Positions 25,277 to 33,385 of a stretch of 64,000 nucleotides of DNA are shown one piece after another (within the stretch, counting starts at the first letter, position 1; each line of letters begins with the position of its first letter). Made by a program: the position numbers and the translations under genes. The notes beneath the pieces were generated by a model that was not told where the DNA came from, did not search any database, and saw nothing but the letters and a program-made list of their open reading frames with translations. Source of the DNA: Streptomyces sp. TN58 (GTDB lineage Bacteria > Actinomycetota > Actinomycetes > Streptomycetales > Streptomycetaceae); assembly GCF_001941845.1 (NCBI RefSeq), contig NZ_CP018870.1:7106001-7170000 (forward strand), read 5' to 3'.

Positions 25277-26842
25277 ATGGACCGAATGGAACCAGTGGAC
25301 CTCAACGCCGCCGCCGACGCCTACGCCGCCGCCCCGCTGCTGAACTGCCTGCTCCGGGAGGCGGCCGAGCCCGCCGGGCCGGCCGGCCCCGGCCCCGCCG
25401 GAGCCGCCGTGCACCGGCTGCGGGGCAGCGGGCGGCTGCTCCGGGTGCGCGGCGGCCGCCGCCCCGCACACCCCGAACTGCGGACGGCGAGCGGCTGGCA
25501 TCCGCTCAGCCACACGGAACTGGTCAAACTCGTCTCCGACGAACTCCGCCGGTTCACCGGTGTCACCAACGACGAACTCCCGGTCGAGATCACCGACAGC
25601 CGTGACGCGCTCCTCGCGCTGCTGGCCGCCCGCGCCGCCGCCGACCCCCCGGCCGACCCGTACGTGCTCTCGGAGCAGTCCCTGGTGGCCGGCCACCCGC
25701 ACCACCCCGCCCCCAAGGCCCGCGGCGGGGCGCCGGCCGGAAGCTGGCTGCCGTACGCGCCGGAGGCGCATGCCCGGTTCCCGCTGGTCTTCCTGGGGCT
25801 GCGCGAGGACCAGTGCGTCGGGGAGGGCGCGGGACCCGCCTCGGACGCCGTCGACTCCCTCGCCGGCCTCCTCGACGGGCCGTCCGCACCCGCCGGCTAC
25901 CGGCTGCTGCCCGCCCACCCCTGGCAGCTCGCCCTGGTGGACGAGCGCCCCGCGCTGCGCGAGGCGTTCGCCGACGGGCGGCTGCTGCGGCTCGGGGAAA
26001 GCCGCCGCCCGGCCTGGCCCACCGCGTCCGTCCGGACCCTCCACGTCCCCGATCCCGCGGCCGACCTCTTCGTGAAGTTCAGCCTCGACGTGCGGATCAC
26101 CAACGACGTGCGCCGGCTGTGGCGGCACGACCTGCTGAAGCTGCGCCGCACCGACGCGGCCGTCGAGGCCGGTTTCGCCGCACTGCGCAGGACCGGTTCG
26201 GACGCCGCGTGGCTCGCCGACCGCGGTTACCGCACAGCCGCCTTCGCCTTCGAGGAGCTCGCCGTCCTGGTCCGCGACGGCCTGCGCGCCCACACCTTGC
26301 CCGGGGCAACGCCGCTGCTGGCCGCCGCGCTCGCCGAGGGCCATGCGGGGAGCCCCCCGGCCGGCGCCGCCGACCCGGCCGCCTGGTGGCGGGCGTACCT
26401 GCGCCAGGTGGTGCCGCCGGTGCTCGAACTCTTCGCCCGGCACGGCGTCGTGCTGGAGGCCCACCTGCAGAACACCCTGGTCGCGGTCGACGCGTCCGGC
26501 ATGCCCGTCCAGGCCCTCTTCCGGGACGCGGAGGGGGTCAAGCTCCTGCCCGACCTGCCGCGGGCGGACGCCTGGCAGCGCCTGGTGTACTGCCTGGTGG
26601 TCAACAACCTGTCGGAGATCGCGGCCGCGCTGGCCGATCGGTATCCGGACATCTCTCCGCTCCTCTGGCCCGCCGTACGGGAGGAGCTGCTGCGCTACGA
26701 CTCCCTGCGCGGGCTCCCCGAGATCGCCGGGCTCCTCGCCGCACCGGCCCTGCCCGCGAAGACCAACCTGCTGCTGCGCTGGACGCGGGCCGACGGCGCG
26801 GACGCCCGCTACCGCCCCCTGCCGAACCCGCTGCGCGCGTAG
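25277..26842 (+). CDS. Second NIS siderophore synthetase (IucA/IucC family)
   Basis: A 521-residue paralogue of the divergent synthetase. Present: GHPHHPAPKARGGA (ATP motif with the Lys kept), LLPAHPWQ, KFSLDVRITNDVRRL, EAHLQNTLVAV, LFRDAEGVKLL and the C-terminal PAKTNLLLRW. The N-terminal 120 residues are diverged from the first protein. Both together suggest two successive condensations, for instance first to one carboxyl of a citrate-like core and then to another. Start is uncertain: ATG 25277 is used, ATG 25286 and GTG 25244 are alternatives, and none has a clear Shine-Dalgarno sequence. Confidence 0.9.
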   Translation: MDRMEPVDLNAAADAYAAAPLLNCLLREAAEPAGPAGPGPAGAAVHRLRGSGRLLRVRGGRRPAHPELRTASGWHPLSHTELVKLVSDELRRFTGVTNDELPVEITDSRDALLALLAARAAADPPADPYVLSEQSLVAGHPHHPAPKARGGAPAGSWLPYAPEAHARFPLVFLGLREDQCVGEGAGPASDAVDSLAGLLDGPSAPAGYRLLPAHPWQLALVDERPALREAFADGRLLRLGESRRPAWPTASVRTLHVPDPAADLFVKFSLDVRITNDVRRLWRHDLLKLRRTDAAVEAGFAALRRTGSDAAWLADRGYRTAAFAFEELAVLVRDGLRAHTLPGATPLLAAALAEGHAGSPPAGAADPAAWWRAYLRQVVPPVLELFARHGVVLEAHLQNTLVAVDASGMPVQALFRDAEGVKLLPDLPRADAWQRLVYCLVVNNLSEIAAALADRYPDISPLLWPAVREELLRYDSLRGLPEIAGLLAAPALPAKTNLLLRWTRADGADARYRPLPNPLRA

Positions 26843-26913
26843 GGGCCCCGTCCGGGAAGGGGGTTGGGAACCGGCCAAGGTGGGCGGCGTACCGCGGTCT
26901 CCTCTCACCCAAA

Positions 26914-26923
26914 GGTATAGACC
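26914..26923. promoter_or_regulatory. HutC-type GntR operator (GT-N-TA-N-AC core) upstream of the GntR gene
   Basis: GGTATAGACC contains GTATAGAC, an exact match to the HutC-subfamily consensus GT-N-TA-N-AC. It lies 57 bp before the GntR start and about 10 bp before TGCTAGGTT, a plausible extended -10, so binding would block the promoter. Autoregulation is the simplest reading. Confidence 0.6.
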
Positions 26924-26979
26924 AATGCTAGGTTGGTCGGGCACCGCGCAGCCCTTGACCACCCGTCAGAGGAGAAGCC

Positions 26980-27765
26980 ATGCCCTCCCCTTCGCGGGGC
27001 GGCGGCCCGGCCGCCCTGCCCAAGTACCAGCGGATCGCCGCGGCGCTGCGCCGCGATCTCGACCGCGCCGCGCGCACCCCCGGCGGAAGACTGCCCTCCG
27101 AACGCAGCCTGGCCGCCCGGTACCAGGTCAACCGGCAGACCATCCGGGCCGCCCTCCAGCACCTGCGCGAGGACGGCCTCGTCGTGACCGGCCGCCGCGG
27201 CTCCCGCCCCGCCGTCACCGCCGAGGTCGTCCCCGCGGCCGCCGATCCCGTGCTCTTCGCACCCGCGCCCCCCGCGCCGGCCCACACCCACAGCTGGGTG
27301 ACGGTGGTCACCGTCCCGCCCTCGCTCGCCGTGCTGCTCGGCATGCCGGGCGGGGACCGCACCCTGGTCCACCACCACCGCGAGCGGGGCCGGACGGGGC
27401 AGACCCTCCGGCACGCCGTCACCTACTTCAGCCCGGACGCCGTCGCGCACAGCCCCGAGCTGGCCGCCTGCCGAGCCCGCGCCGGGCGCGCCGGCGGCCA
27501 GGACCTGGCCTCCCTGACCGGCTGGCTGGAGCGGGCCGCGGCGGGCGGCCGCGTCGCCGAGACCATCACCATGACCCGTACCACCCACCCCCCTGCCTCG
27601 GCCCCGTCCGCCACTCCCGCCTGCGGGCTCACCGTGCGCCGCATCGTCCACAGCCCGTCCGGCCTGCTCCTGGCCGTGACCGACCTGGCCTTCCCCACCT
27701 GGGACCACCTGACGTTCCACCGCGACCACCGCCACCCCGCCACCGCCGGCTTCCTGGTCGTCTAG
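26980..27765 (+). CDS. GntR family transcriptional regulator, HutC subfamily
   Basis: A 261-residue repressor-type protein; ATG 26980 follows GGAG. The winged helix (about 12-85) includes LPSERSLAARYQVNRQTIRAALQHLREDGLVVTGRRGSRP. The C-terminal part (about 100-260) fits the UTRA effector domain: MPGGDRTLVHHHRERGRTGQTLRHAVTYFSPD and FPTWDHLTFHRDH at the end. It has a consensus HutC-type operator in its own promoter. A hairpin terminator separates it from the betaine transporter genes 187 bp away, so regulation of that transporter is possible but not shown. Confidence 0.85.
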   Translation: MPSPSRGGGPAALPKYQRIAAALRRDLDRAARTPGGRLPSERSLAARYQVNRQTIRAALQHLREDGLVVTGRRGSRPAVTAEVVPAAADPVLFAPAPPAPAHTHSWVTVVTVPPSLAVLLGMPGGDRTLVHHHRERGRTGQTLRHAVTYFSPDAVAHSPELAACRARAGRAGGQDLASLTGWLERAAAGGRVAETITMTRTTHPPASAPSATPACGLTVRRIVHSPSGLLLAVTDLAFPTWDHLTFHRDHRHPATAGFLVV

Positions 27766-27835
27766 GGCGTGAGGTGGATCACTCGGGCGTTTGCCGAAGC
27801 GAAGGTCGGGCATCGGCACAGCTGGAGCGGAGCCC

Positions 27836-27864
27836 CGCCCCCCGGCGCACCGCGCCGGGGGGCG
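27836..27864 (+). terminator. Terminator hairpin between the GntR gene and the betaine transporter operon
   Basis: CGCCCCCCGGCGC (27836-27848) pairs perfectly with GCGCCGGGGGGCG (27852-27864), 13 bp around the loop ACC. It lies 70 nt past the GntR stop and 88 nt before the start of the transporter ATPase. Confidence 0.7.
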
Positions 27865-27951
27865 ACGCGCATGCGGGCGGATCCCGTCCCGCTCCACGGC
27901 CGCGCCGGACCGATCCGCGCGAGCCGTACCCGTACGACCCGCGAGGTGTAT

Positions 27952-29013
27952 GTGTCCACGCTCAAGGCCGAGCACGTCTACAAGGTGTTCGGCAACCGGC
28001 CCGACGACGCCGTGCGCGCCCTCGAAGGCGGCGCCGACCGCGGCGAACTGCGCGCCGACGGAGCCACGGCCGCGGTCATCGACGCCTCCTTCGACGTCGA
28101 GCCCGGCCAGATCTTCGTCGTGATGGGCCTGTCGGGGTCCGGCAAGTCCACCCTGCTGCGCATGCTGAACGGCCTGCTCACGCCCACCGCGGGACGCATC
28201 CTCTTCGACGGCCAGGACCTCACCGCGCTCACCGCGCGCGAGCTGCGCCGCGTACGGTCCACGAAGATCTCCATGGTCTTCCAGCACTTCGCTCTCTTCC
28301 CGCACCGCAACGTCCTGGAGAACGCCGGCTACGGGCTGGAGGTGCAGGGCGTGCCGCGCGCCGACCGCGAGCGCCGGGCCGCCGAGGCCCTGGCCCTGTG
28401 CGGGCTCGAAGGCTGGGAGACGGCATGGCCCGACGAACTCTCCGGCGGCATGCAGCAGCGCGTCGGCCTCGCCCGGGCCCTGGCCACCGACGCCGAGCTC
28501 CTGCTGATGGACGAGTCCTTCAGCGCGCTGGACCCGCTGATCCGCCGCGACATGCAGGACCAACTCCTCGAACTCCAGCGCACCCTGAAGAAGACCATCG
28601 TCTTCATCACCCACGACCTCAACGAGGCCATGCGGCTCGGCGACGGCATCGCCGTCATGCGCGACGGCCGCATCGTCCAGCAGGGCACCGCCGAGGACAT
28701 CCTCACCCGCCCCGCCGACGACTACGTCGCCTCCTTCGTCCAGGACGTGGACCGCTCCAGGGTGCTGACCGCGGACGCGGTGATGACCACGGCCCGCCCG
28801 CACCGCCCCGGCACGGACTCCTGCGGCTGCCCCACCGTCACCGCCGACACCCCGCTCGCCGACCTGTGCGCCGTCAGCGCGCGCGTCCCGCACCCGGTCG
28901 CCGTCACCGCCACCGACGGCACCGTCGTCGGCTCCGTACCCCAGGACCGCCTCGTCGCCTTCATCGGCGACGAGCAACGGGCCCCGCTGCGCTGCGCGGG
29001 GGTGGCCGCCTGA
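27952..29013 (+). CDS. Glycine betaine/proline-type ABC importer, ATP-binding subunit
   Basis: A 353-residue ATPase of the OpuAA/ProV family, driving uptake of compatible solutes. Walker A GLSGSGKSTLLR, Q-loop FQHFALFPHRNVLEN, signature LSGGMQQRVGLARAL, Walker B LLLMDESFSALDPL and switch ITHDLNEA are present. The C-terminal 80 residues resemble a reduced CBS-like regulatory region. The GTG at 27952 (GAGG 5 nt upstream) gives the usual family N-terminus; in-frame codons further upstream are not used. The stop overlaps the permease start as TGATG, so the two are coupled. Confidence 0.85.
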   Translation: MSTLKAEHVYKVFGNRPDDAVRALEGGADRGELRADGATAAVIDASFDVEPGQIFVVMGLSGSGKSTLLRMLNGLLTPTAGRILFDGQDLTALTARELRRVRSTKISMVFQHFALFPHRNVLENAGYGLEVQGVPRADRERRAAEALALCGLEGWETAWPDELSGGMQQRVGLARALATDAELLLMDESFSALDPLIRRDMQDQLLELQRTLKKTIVFITHDLNEAMRLGDGIAVMRDGRIVQQGTAEDILTRPADDYVASFVQDVDRSRVLTADAVMTTARPHRPGTDSCGCPTVTADTPLADLCAVSARVPHPVAVTATDGTVVGSVPQDRLVAFIGDEQRAPLRCAGVAA

Positions 29014-30815
29014 TGCCCCGCCTGCCCCTCGGCGACTGGGTCGACAGCGCCGTCGACTTCCTCCAGAGCCGCCTGTCCTGGCTGTTCGACGCCATCAGCA
29101 CCCTCGTCACCGGCCTCTACGACGGCCTCGTCGCCGTCCTCTCCGCCCCCGCCCCGCTGTTGTTCGCGGGCATCCTCGCCGTCGCCGCCTGGTGGCTGCG
29201 CGGCCTGCTCGCGGGCCTGCTCGCCTTCGCCGGTTTCGCACTCGTCGACTCCGTCGGGCTCTGGCCCGACGCCATGTCCACACTGTCGCTGGTCCTGGTC
29301 GCCACCCTCGTCACCCTCGTCTTCGCGATCCCCCTCGGCATCTGGGCGGCCCGCTCCGACCGGGTCAGCGCCGTCCTGCGGCCGCTCCTCGACTTCATGC
29401 AGACCATGCCCGCGATGGTCTACCTCATTCCGGGCATCGTCTTCTTCGGGGTGGGCGTGGTGCCCGGCATCATCGCGACCATCGTCTTCTCCCTGCCGCC
29501 GGGCGTACGCATGACCGAACTCGGCATCCGCCAGGTCGACACCGAACTGGTCGAGGCCGCCGAGGCGTTCGGCACCACCCCGCGCGACACCCTCGTCCGC
29601 GTCCAGCTGCCGCTGGCCCTGCCCACCCTCATGGCGGGCGTCAACCAGGTGATCATGCTCGGCCTGTCCATGGTCGTCATCGCCGGCATGGTCGGCGGCG
29701 GCGGCCTCGGCGGCGCCGTCTACCGGGCCATCGGCAACGTCGACATCGGCCTCGGCTTCGAAGCCGGCCTCTCCATCGTCATCCTCGCCATGTACCTCGA
29801 CCGGATGACCGGTGCCCTCGGCCGCCAGGTCTCCCCGCTGGGCCGGCGCTCCCTGGCCCGGGCCCGGTCCGTCGCCACCGGCGCCGCCCGGGTGTGGAAC
29901 CACCGCCCCCGGCCCGCGTACGCCGTGACCGGAGCCGTCGTACTGGCCCTGGTCGCGGGCGGCCTGAACACCTTCGGCGGCTCGCCCGGCTCCGCCGACG
30001 CGGACGGCCCGGCGGCCGCCGAGAACATCGGCAAGGGCCGCACCATATCCATCGGATACATCCCCTGGGACGAGGGCATCGCCTCCACCTACCTCTGGAA
30101 GGAACTCCTGGAACGGCGCGGCTTCAAGGTCGACACCCGCCAGCTGGAGGCCGGCGCGCTCTACACCGGCCTGGCCGACGGCGGCCTCGACTTCCAGACC
30201 GACGCCTGGCTGCCCGTCACCCACGCCCAGTACTGGGAGAAGTACGGCGGCAGGCTGGAGGACCTCGGCTCCTGGTACGGCCCGACCTCCATCGAGCTCG
30301 CCGTGCCCGCCTACATGGACGACGTCCGCTCCCTCGCCGACCTCAAGGGCAGGTCCGGGCAGTTCAAGGGCCGCATCATCGGCATCGAGCCGAGCGCCGG
30401 CGCCATGGCCCTGCTGAAGGACAAGGTCATGAAGGAGTACGGCCTGGAGGGCGAGTACCAGGTCGTCGACGGCTCCACCCCCGGCATGCTCGCCGAGCTC
30501 AAGCGCGCCTACGACAAGAAGGAGCCGGTGGTCACCGTGCTCTGGTCGCCGCACTGGGCGTACTCCTCGTACGAGCTGACCAAGCTGGAGGACCCCAAGG
30601 GCGTCTGGGGCAGGGGCGACGGCATCCACACCCTCGCCCGCGCGGGCTTCGCCGCCGACGAGCCCGAGGTCGCCGCCTGGCTGCGCTCCTTCAAGCTCAC
30701 CGAGGAGCAGCTGACCGGCCTGGAAGCGCGCATCCAGCAGACCGGCAAGGGCAAGGAGCAGCAGGCCGTCCGCGCCTGGCTCCAGGACCACCCCGAGGTC
30801 GCCGCGCTGTCCTGA
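29013..30815 (+). CDS. Betaine ABC importer, permease fused to its substrate-binding protein
   Basis: A 600-residue OpuABC-type fusion. Residues about 1-300 are the permease: helices such as LLFAGILAVAAWWLRGLLAG, and the EAA loop ELGIRQVDTELVEAAEAFGTTPRDTLVRVQLPLALPTL. After a further helix (about 310-330) comes a substrate-binding domain: RTISIGYIPWDEGIASTYLW and LDFQTDAWLPVTHAQYWEKYGG carry the aromatic residues that cage quaternary amines. Fusing the receptor to the permease keeps it tethered at the outer face of the membrane. Together with the ATPase gene it completes an osmoprotectant uptake system. The region is followed by a GC-rich hairpin before the convergent MMPL gene. Confidence 0.9.
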   Translation: MPRLPLGDWVDSAVDFLQSRLSWLFDAISTLVTGLYDGLVAVLSAPAPLLFAGILAVAAWWLRGLLAGLLAFAGFALVDSVGLWPDAMSTLSLVLVATLVTLVFAIPLGIWAARSDRVSAVLRPLLDFMQTMPAMVYLIPGIVFFGVGVVPGIIATIVFSLPPGVRMTELGIRQVDTELVEAAEAFGTTPRDTLVRVQLPLALPTLMAGVNQVIMLGLSMVVIAGMVGGGGLGGAVYRAIGNVDIGLGFEAGLSIVILAMYLDRMTGALGRQVSPLGRRSLARARSVATGAARVWNHRPRPAYAVTGAVVLALVAGGLNTFGGSPGSADADGPAAAENIGKGRTISIGYIPWDEGIASTYLWKELLERRGFKVDTRQLEAGALYTGLADGGLDFQTDAWLPVTHAQYWEKYGGRLEDLGSWYGPTSIELAVPAYMDDVRSLADLKGRSGQFKGRIIGIEPSAGAMALLKDKVMKEYGLEGEYQVVDGSTPGMLAELKRAYDKKEPVVTVLWSPHWAYSSYELTKLEDPKGVWGRGDGIHTLARAGFAADEPEVAAWLRSFKLTEEQLTGLEARIQQTGKGKEQQAVRAWLQDHPEVAALS

Positions 30816-30853
30816 CACCCGGCGCCCGCGAGAGCGCCGCAGGCGCCGGCGCC

Positions 30854-30877
30854 CGCGGATCCCGTACGGGAACCGCG
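30854..30877 (+). terminator. Possible terminator hairpin between convergent genes
   Basis: CGCGGATCCCG pairs with CGGGAACCGCG with one A-A mismatch and a minimal GTAC loop. It lies between the stop of the betaine permease gene and the stop of the convergent MMPL gene. Confidence 0.4.
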
Positions 30878-30908
30878 AGCCCGGCGCCCGCGCGCGTACG
30901 GGACCCGC

Positions 30909-33113
30909 TCAGGGCACCAGGACGCGCTCCGGCGTCTGCGCCCCGGGGCCGGACCGCGGCGGCGCCTGTGGCCGCGGCAGCGCCGGCCACCACAGGGACC
31001 GGCCCAGCAGCACCGCGCACGCCGGTACCAGGACGATCGACAGGACGAACGCGGAGAGCAGGATCCCGAGCCCGGTCGCGAAACCGATCTGCTGGGTGGC
31101 CGCGGCCGGGTTGACCGCGAGGCTGCCGAAGGAGGCGGCCAGCACCAGCCCGGCCGTCGCCACGGCCGGCGCGGTGTGCCGCACCGCCCGCGCCACCGCG
31201 TCCCGGGCGGGACCGGGCCGTTGCATCTCCTCCCGGATCCGGTCGGCCACCAGGATGTTGTAGTCGGTCCCCAGTGCGACCACGAACAGGAACAGCACCA
31301 GCGGCAGCGTGAACGCCACGCCCGGCTGGTCCAGCCCGTGCTGGAAGACGAGCGTCGCGGCACCCAGCGTCGCGGCGAACCCCAGCCCCACCGCCAGCAT
31401 CAGGATCAGCGGGGCGAGCAGGCTCCGCAGCAGCAGGAAGAGGATGAGCGCGATCAGGGCCGCCGCGACCGGGAACACCAGCCGCAGGTCCTCGTCCACG
31501 GCCGCCGACACGTCGGCGAACACCGCGGCGGTGCCGCCCACATGGGCCTCGGTGCCGTCGGGCCGGTGCGCGGACACCGCGTCGCGGACCGCGCCGGACG
31601 CCAGGTCGCGGGCCTCCTGACCGTGCGGATCGGCGTTCGGGAACAGGTCGATGCGCGCCGCCAGGCGGTCCTCGCTCAACACCGTCGGCGCGACCTGCCC
31701 CACCCCCTCCACCCGGGAGAGCGACCCCGACAGGGCGTCGACCCGGCCCGTGGTGAGCGGCGCACCGTCCGACGCGGCGACGTAGACGCTGATCGGGTCC
31801 GACACGCCTGCGGGCATCGCCCGGGAGATCTCGGCCGCGGTGGCCGCGGCGGCCGTCCGCCCGCCGTCCGCGCCACCCGACCCGTAGTCCATCCGCATGC
31901 CGGCCGTACCCGCGGCCAGGGCCCCCAGCAGCAGCACGGATCCGACGGCCGCCGTCAGGGGCCGCCTGACCAGCCAGGAGCCCAGCCGGCCGGCGGCGCC
32001 GCCGCGGGGCTCGCGCCGGTGGGCCCGCGAGGGCCAGAACATGCCGCGCCCGGTGACGGCGAGCAGGGCCGGCATGAAGGTGAGACTGCCGAAGAGCATC
32101 ACCAGCACCGAGACGGCGATGGCCGGACCGAGCACCCGGAACTGCCCGAAGGAGGCCACCCCGAGCGTCGCGAACGCCGCGACGATCGTCAGCGCGGCCG
32201 AGGTGACCGCCGTGCCCACCCGCCCGGAGACCTCGGCGGCCGCGGCCCGCCCCGGCTGTTCGGGGCGCCGGCGCAACTGCTCGCGGAAACGGAACAGCAG
32301 GAAGAGGAAGTAGTCGATGCCGATACCGACCAGGACCACGTTGATCAGCTGCGGGGTGGACGGGTCGAGGGTGACACCGGTCAGCATCGCGACGCCGACC
32401 ACCGTGCCCGTGGCGGCGCCGCCGATGACGGACACCACGATCAGCGGCAGCAGCGCGGCGAGCGCGCTGCGGAACACCAGCACGTGCAGCAGCACGATGA
32501 CACCGAGCATCACGATACCGACCACCCTGGCCCGGGTCTCCTCGGCGTCGACGTCGTCGACGGCGGAGGCGAGCCCGCCGGTGTAGCCGGTCCGGAACCC
32601 GGCCTCCTCGAAGCCGGCCCGGGCCTGCTCGCGAAAGGCCCGGTAGGTGTCCTGGAGCCCGGGGTCCTGGGCGTTGCCCCGCAGTTCCACGGACAGCAGC
32701 CGGAACGCCCGGTCGGGGGCCGTCGCCACCGGGGCCACCTTCGGCGTCTGGGAGTGGTCCTCGGCGAACGGCATCGCGTCCTCGGGCACCGGCATGGCCA
32801 CCCGCCGGCGGCCCAGCTCCGCGGCCTCCTCGTCGATGCGCCGCTCGTCGCCCTCGCTCAGCGGCGCGCCGTCCGGTCGGGCCACCAGCACGGTCAGCGT
32901 GTTGGCGTCCGGTTTCACCCCGAACCGCTCCTCGGCGATCTTCAGGGCCGCCGCCGAGTCATAGGTCGAGGGCAGGAAATCGCCGGTGTTGCTCTGGGTG
33001 GCGCGGAAGACGAGCGCCTGCCCGAGGACCGTCAGAGCCATGCCGAGCACGGCCCACAGGGCGATCACCTTCCACGGATTCCTCGTCGAGAACCCGGTCA
33101 GGGCGCGGATCAC
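30909..33113 (-). CDS. MMPL/RND family membrane transporter
   Basis: A 734-residue protein of the mycobacterial MmpL-like family, exporting lipids or hydrophobic compounds. It has two homologous halves, each with a membrane helix, a large extracytoplasmic domain and a five-helix bundle. Proton-relay Asp-Tyr pairs are visible in both halves: IGIDYFLFLLFRFREQ and LGTDYNILVADRIREE. The GTG start at 33113 is preceded by GAGGAG. It is divergent from a two-component system across a 272-bp gap that holds a 26-bp perfect palindrome, so it is probably controlled by that system. Confidence 0.9.
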   Translation of the reverse strand: MIRALTGFSTRNPWKVIALWAVLGMALTVLGQALVFRATQSNTGDFLPSTYDSAAALKIAEERFGVKPDANTLTVLVARPDGAPLSEGDERRIDEEAAELGRRRVAMPVPEDAMPFAEDHSQTPKVAPVATAPDRAFRLLSVELRGNAQDPGLQDTYRAFREQARAGFEEAGFRTGYTGGLASAVDDVDAEETRARVVGIVMLGVIVLLHVLVFRSALAALLPLIVVSVIGGAATGTVVGVAMLTGVTLDPSTPQLINVVLVGIGIDYFLFLLFRFREQLRRRPEQPGRAAAAEVSGRVGTAVTSAALTIVAAFATLGVASFGQFRVLGPAIAVSVLVMLFGSLTFMPALLAVTGRGMFWPSRAHRREPRGGAAGRLGSWLVRRPLTAAVGSVLLLGALAAGTAGMRMDYGSGGADGGRTAAAATAAEISRAMPAGVSDPISVYVAASDGAPLTTGRVDALSGSLSRVEGVGQVAPTVLSEDRLAARIDLFPNADPHGQEARDLASGAVRDAVSAHRPDGTEAHVGGTAAVFADVSAAVDEDLRLVFPVAAALIALILFLLLRSLLAPLILMLAVGLGFAATLGAATLVFQHGLDQPGVAFTLPLVLFLFVVALGTDYNILVADRIREEMQRPGPARDAVARAVRHTAPAVATAGLVLAASFGSLAVNPAAATQQIGFATGLGILLSAFVLSIVLVPACAVLLGRSLWWPALPRPQAPPRSGPGAQTPERVLVP

Positions 33114-33240
33114 GTGACTCCTCAAATCGGTGGGGCGGACCGGAGGTTCCCGGCCCGACACCAGACCATCAGGCGGGGGCCGCGGAAACGTCGGCGTACG
33201 GGAGGAACCGCACCCCGGGAGCACGGTCCGGGCCGCTGCC

Positions 33241-33266
33241 CCGACCAGGACCCAGGTCCTGGTCGG
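33241..33266. promoter_or_regulatory. Perfect 26-bp palindrome between the MMPL exporter and a two-component system
   Basis: CCGACCAGGACC and GGTCCTGGTCGG are exact reverse complements separated by CA. A third half-site GACCAGG follows at 33273-33279, so alternative pairing is possible. It lies in the shared upstream region of two divergent units and is the likely binding site of the response regulator, or a leader hairpin. Confidence 0.6.
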
Positions 33267-33385
33267 GAACCGGACCAGGGGACGGCGGCACCGGTGGGCC
33301 GGACTGCGAGAATGGACCAAGAGGAACCGGCACGAACCGCCCCCGCACCGGAGGGGCGCGGGCCGGCGGGGGAGGACCGGCGAGG

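Noticed and set aside
26911..26926. DasR (dre) site for N-acetylglucosamine control
   Set aside because: It matches the dre consensus at only 12 of 16 positions, and the exact HutC-type core plus the adjacent GntR gene gives a simpler explanation; shared binding is only noted in the findings.
26343..29012. A frame continuing upstream of the betaine permease that would give a 1490-residue protein
   Set aside because: It crosses the NIS synthetase, GntR and ATPase genes in another frame and is Pro/Arg-rich; the real start is the ATG at 29013 that overlaps the ATPase stop.
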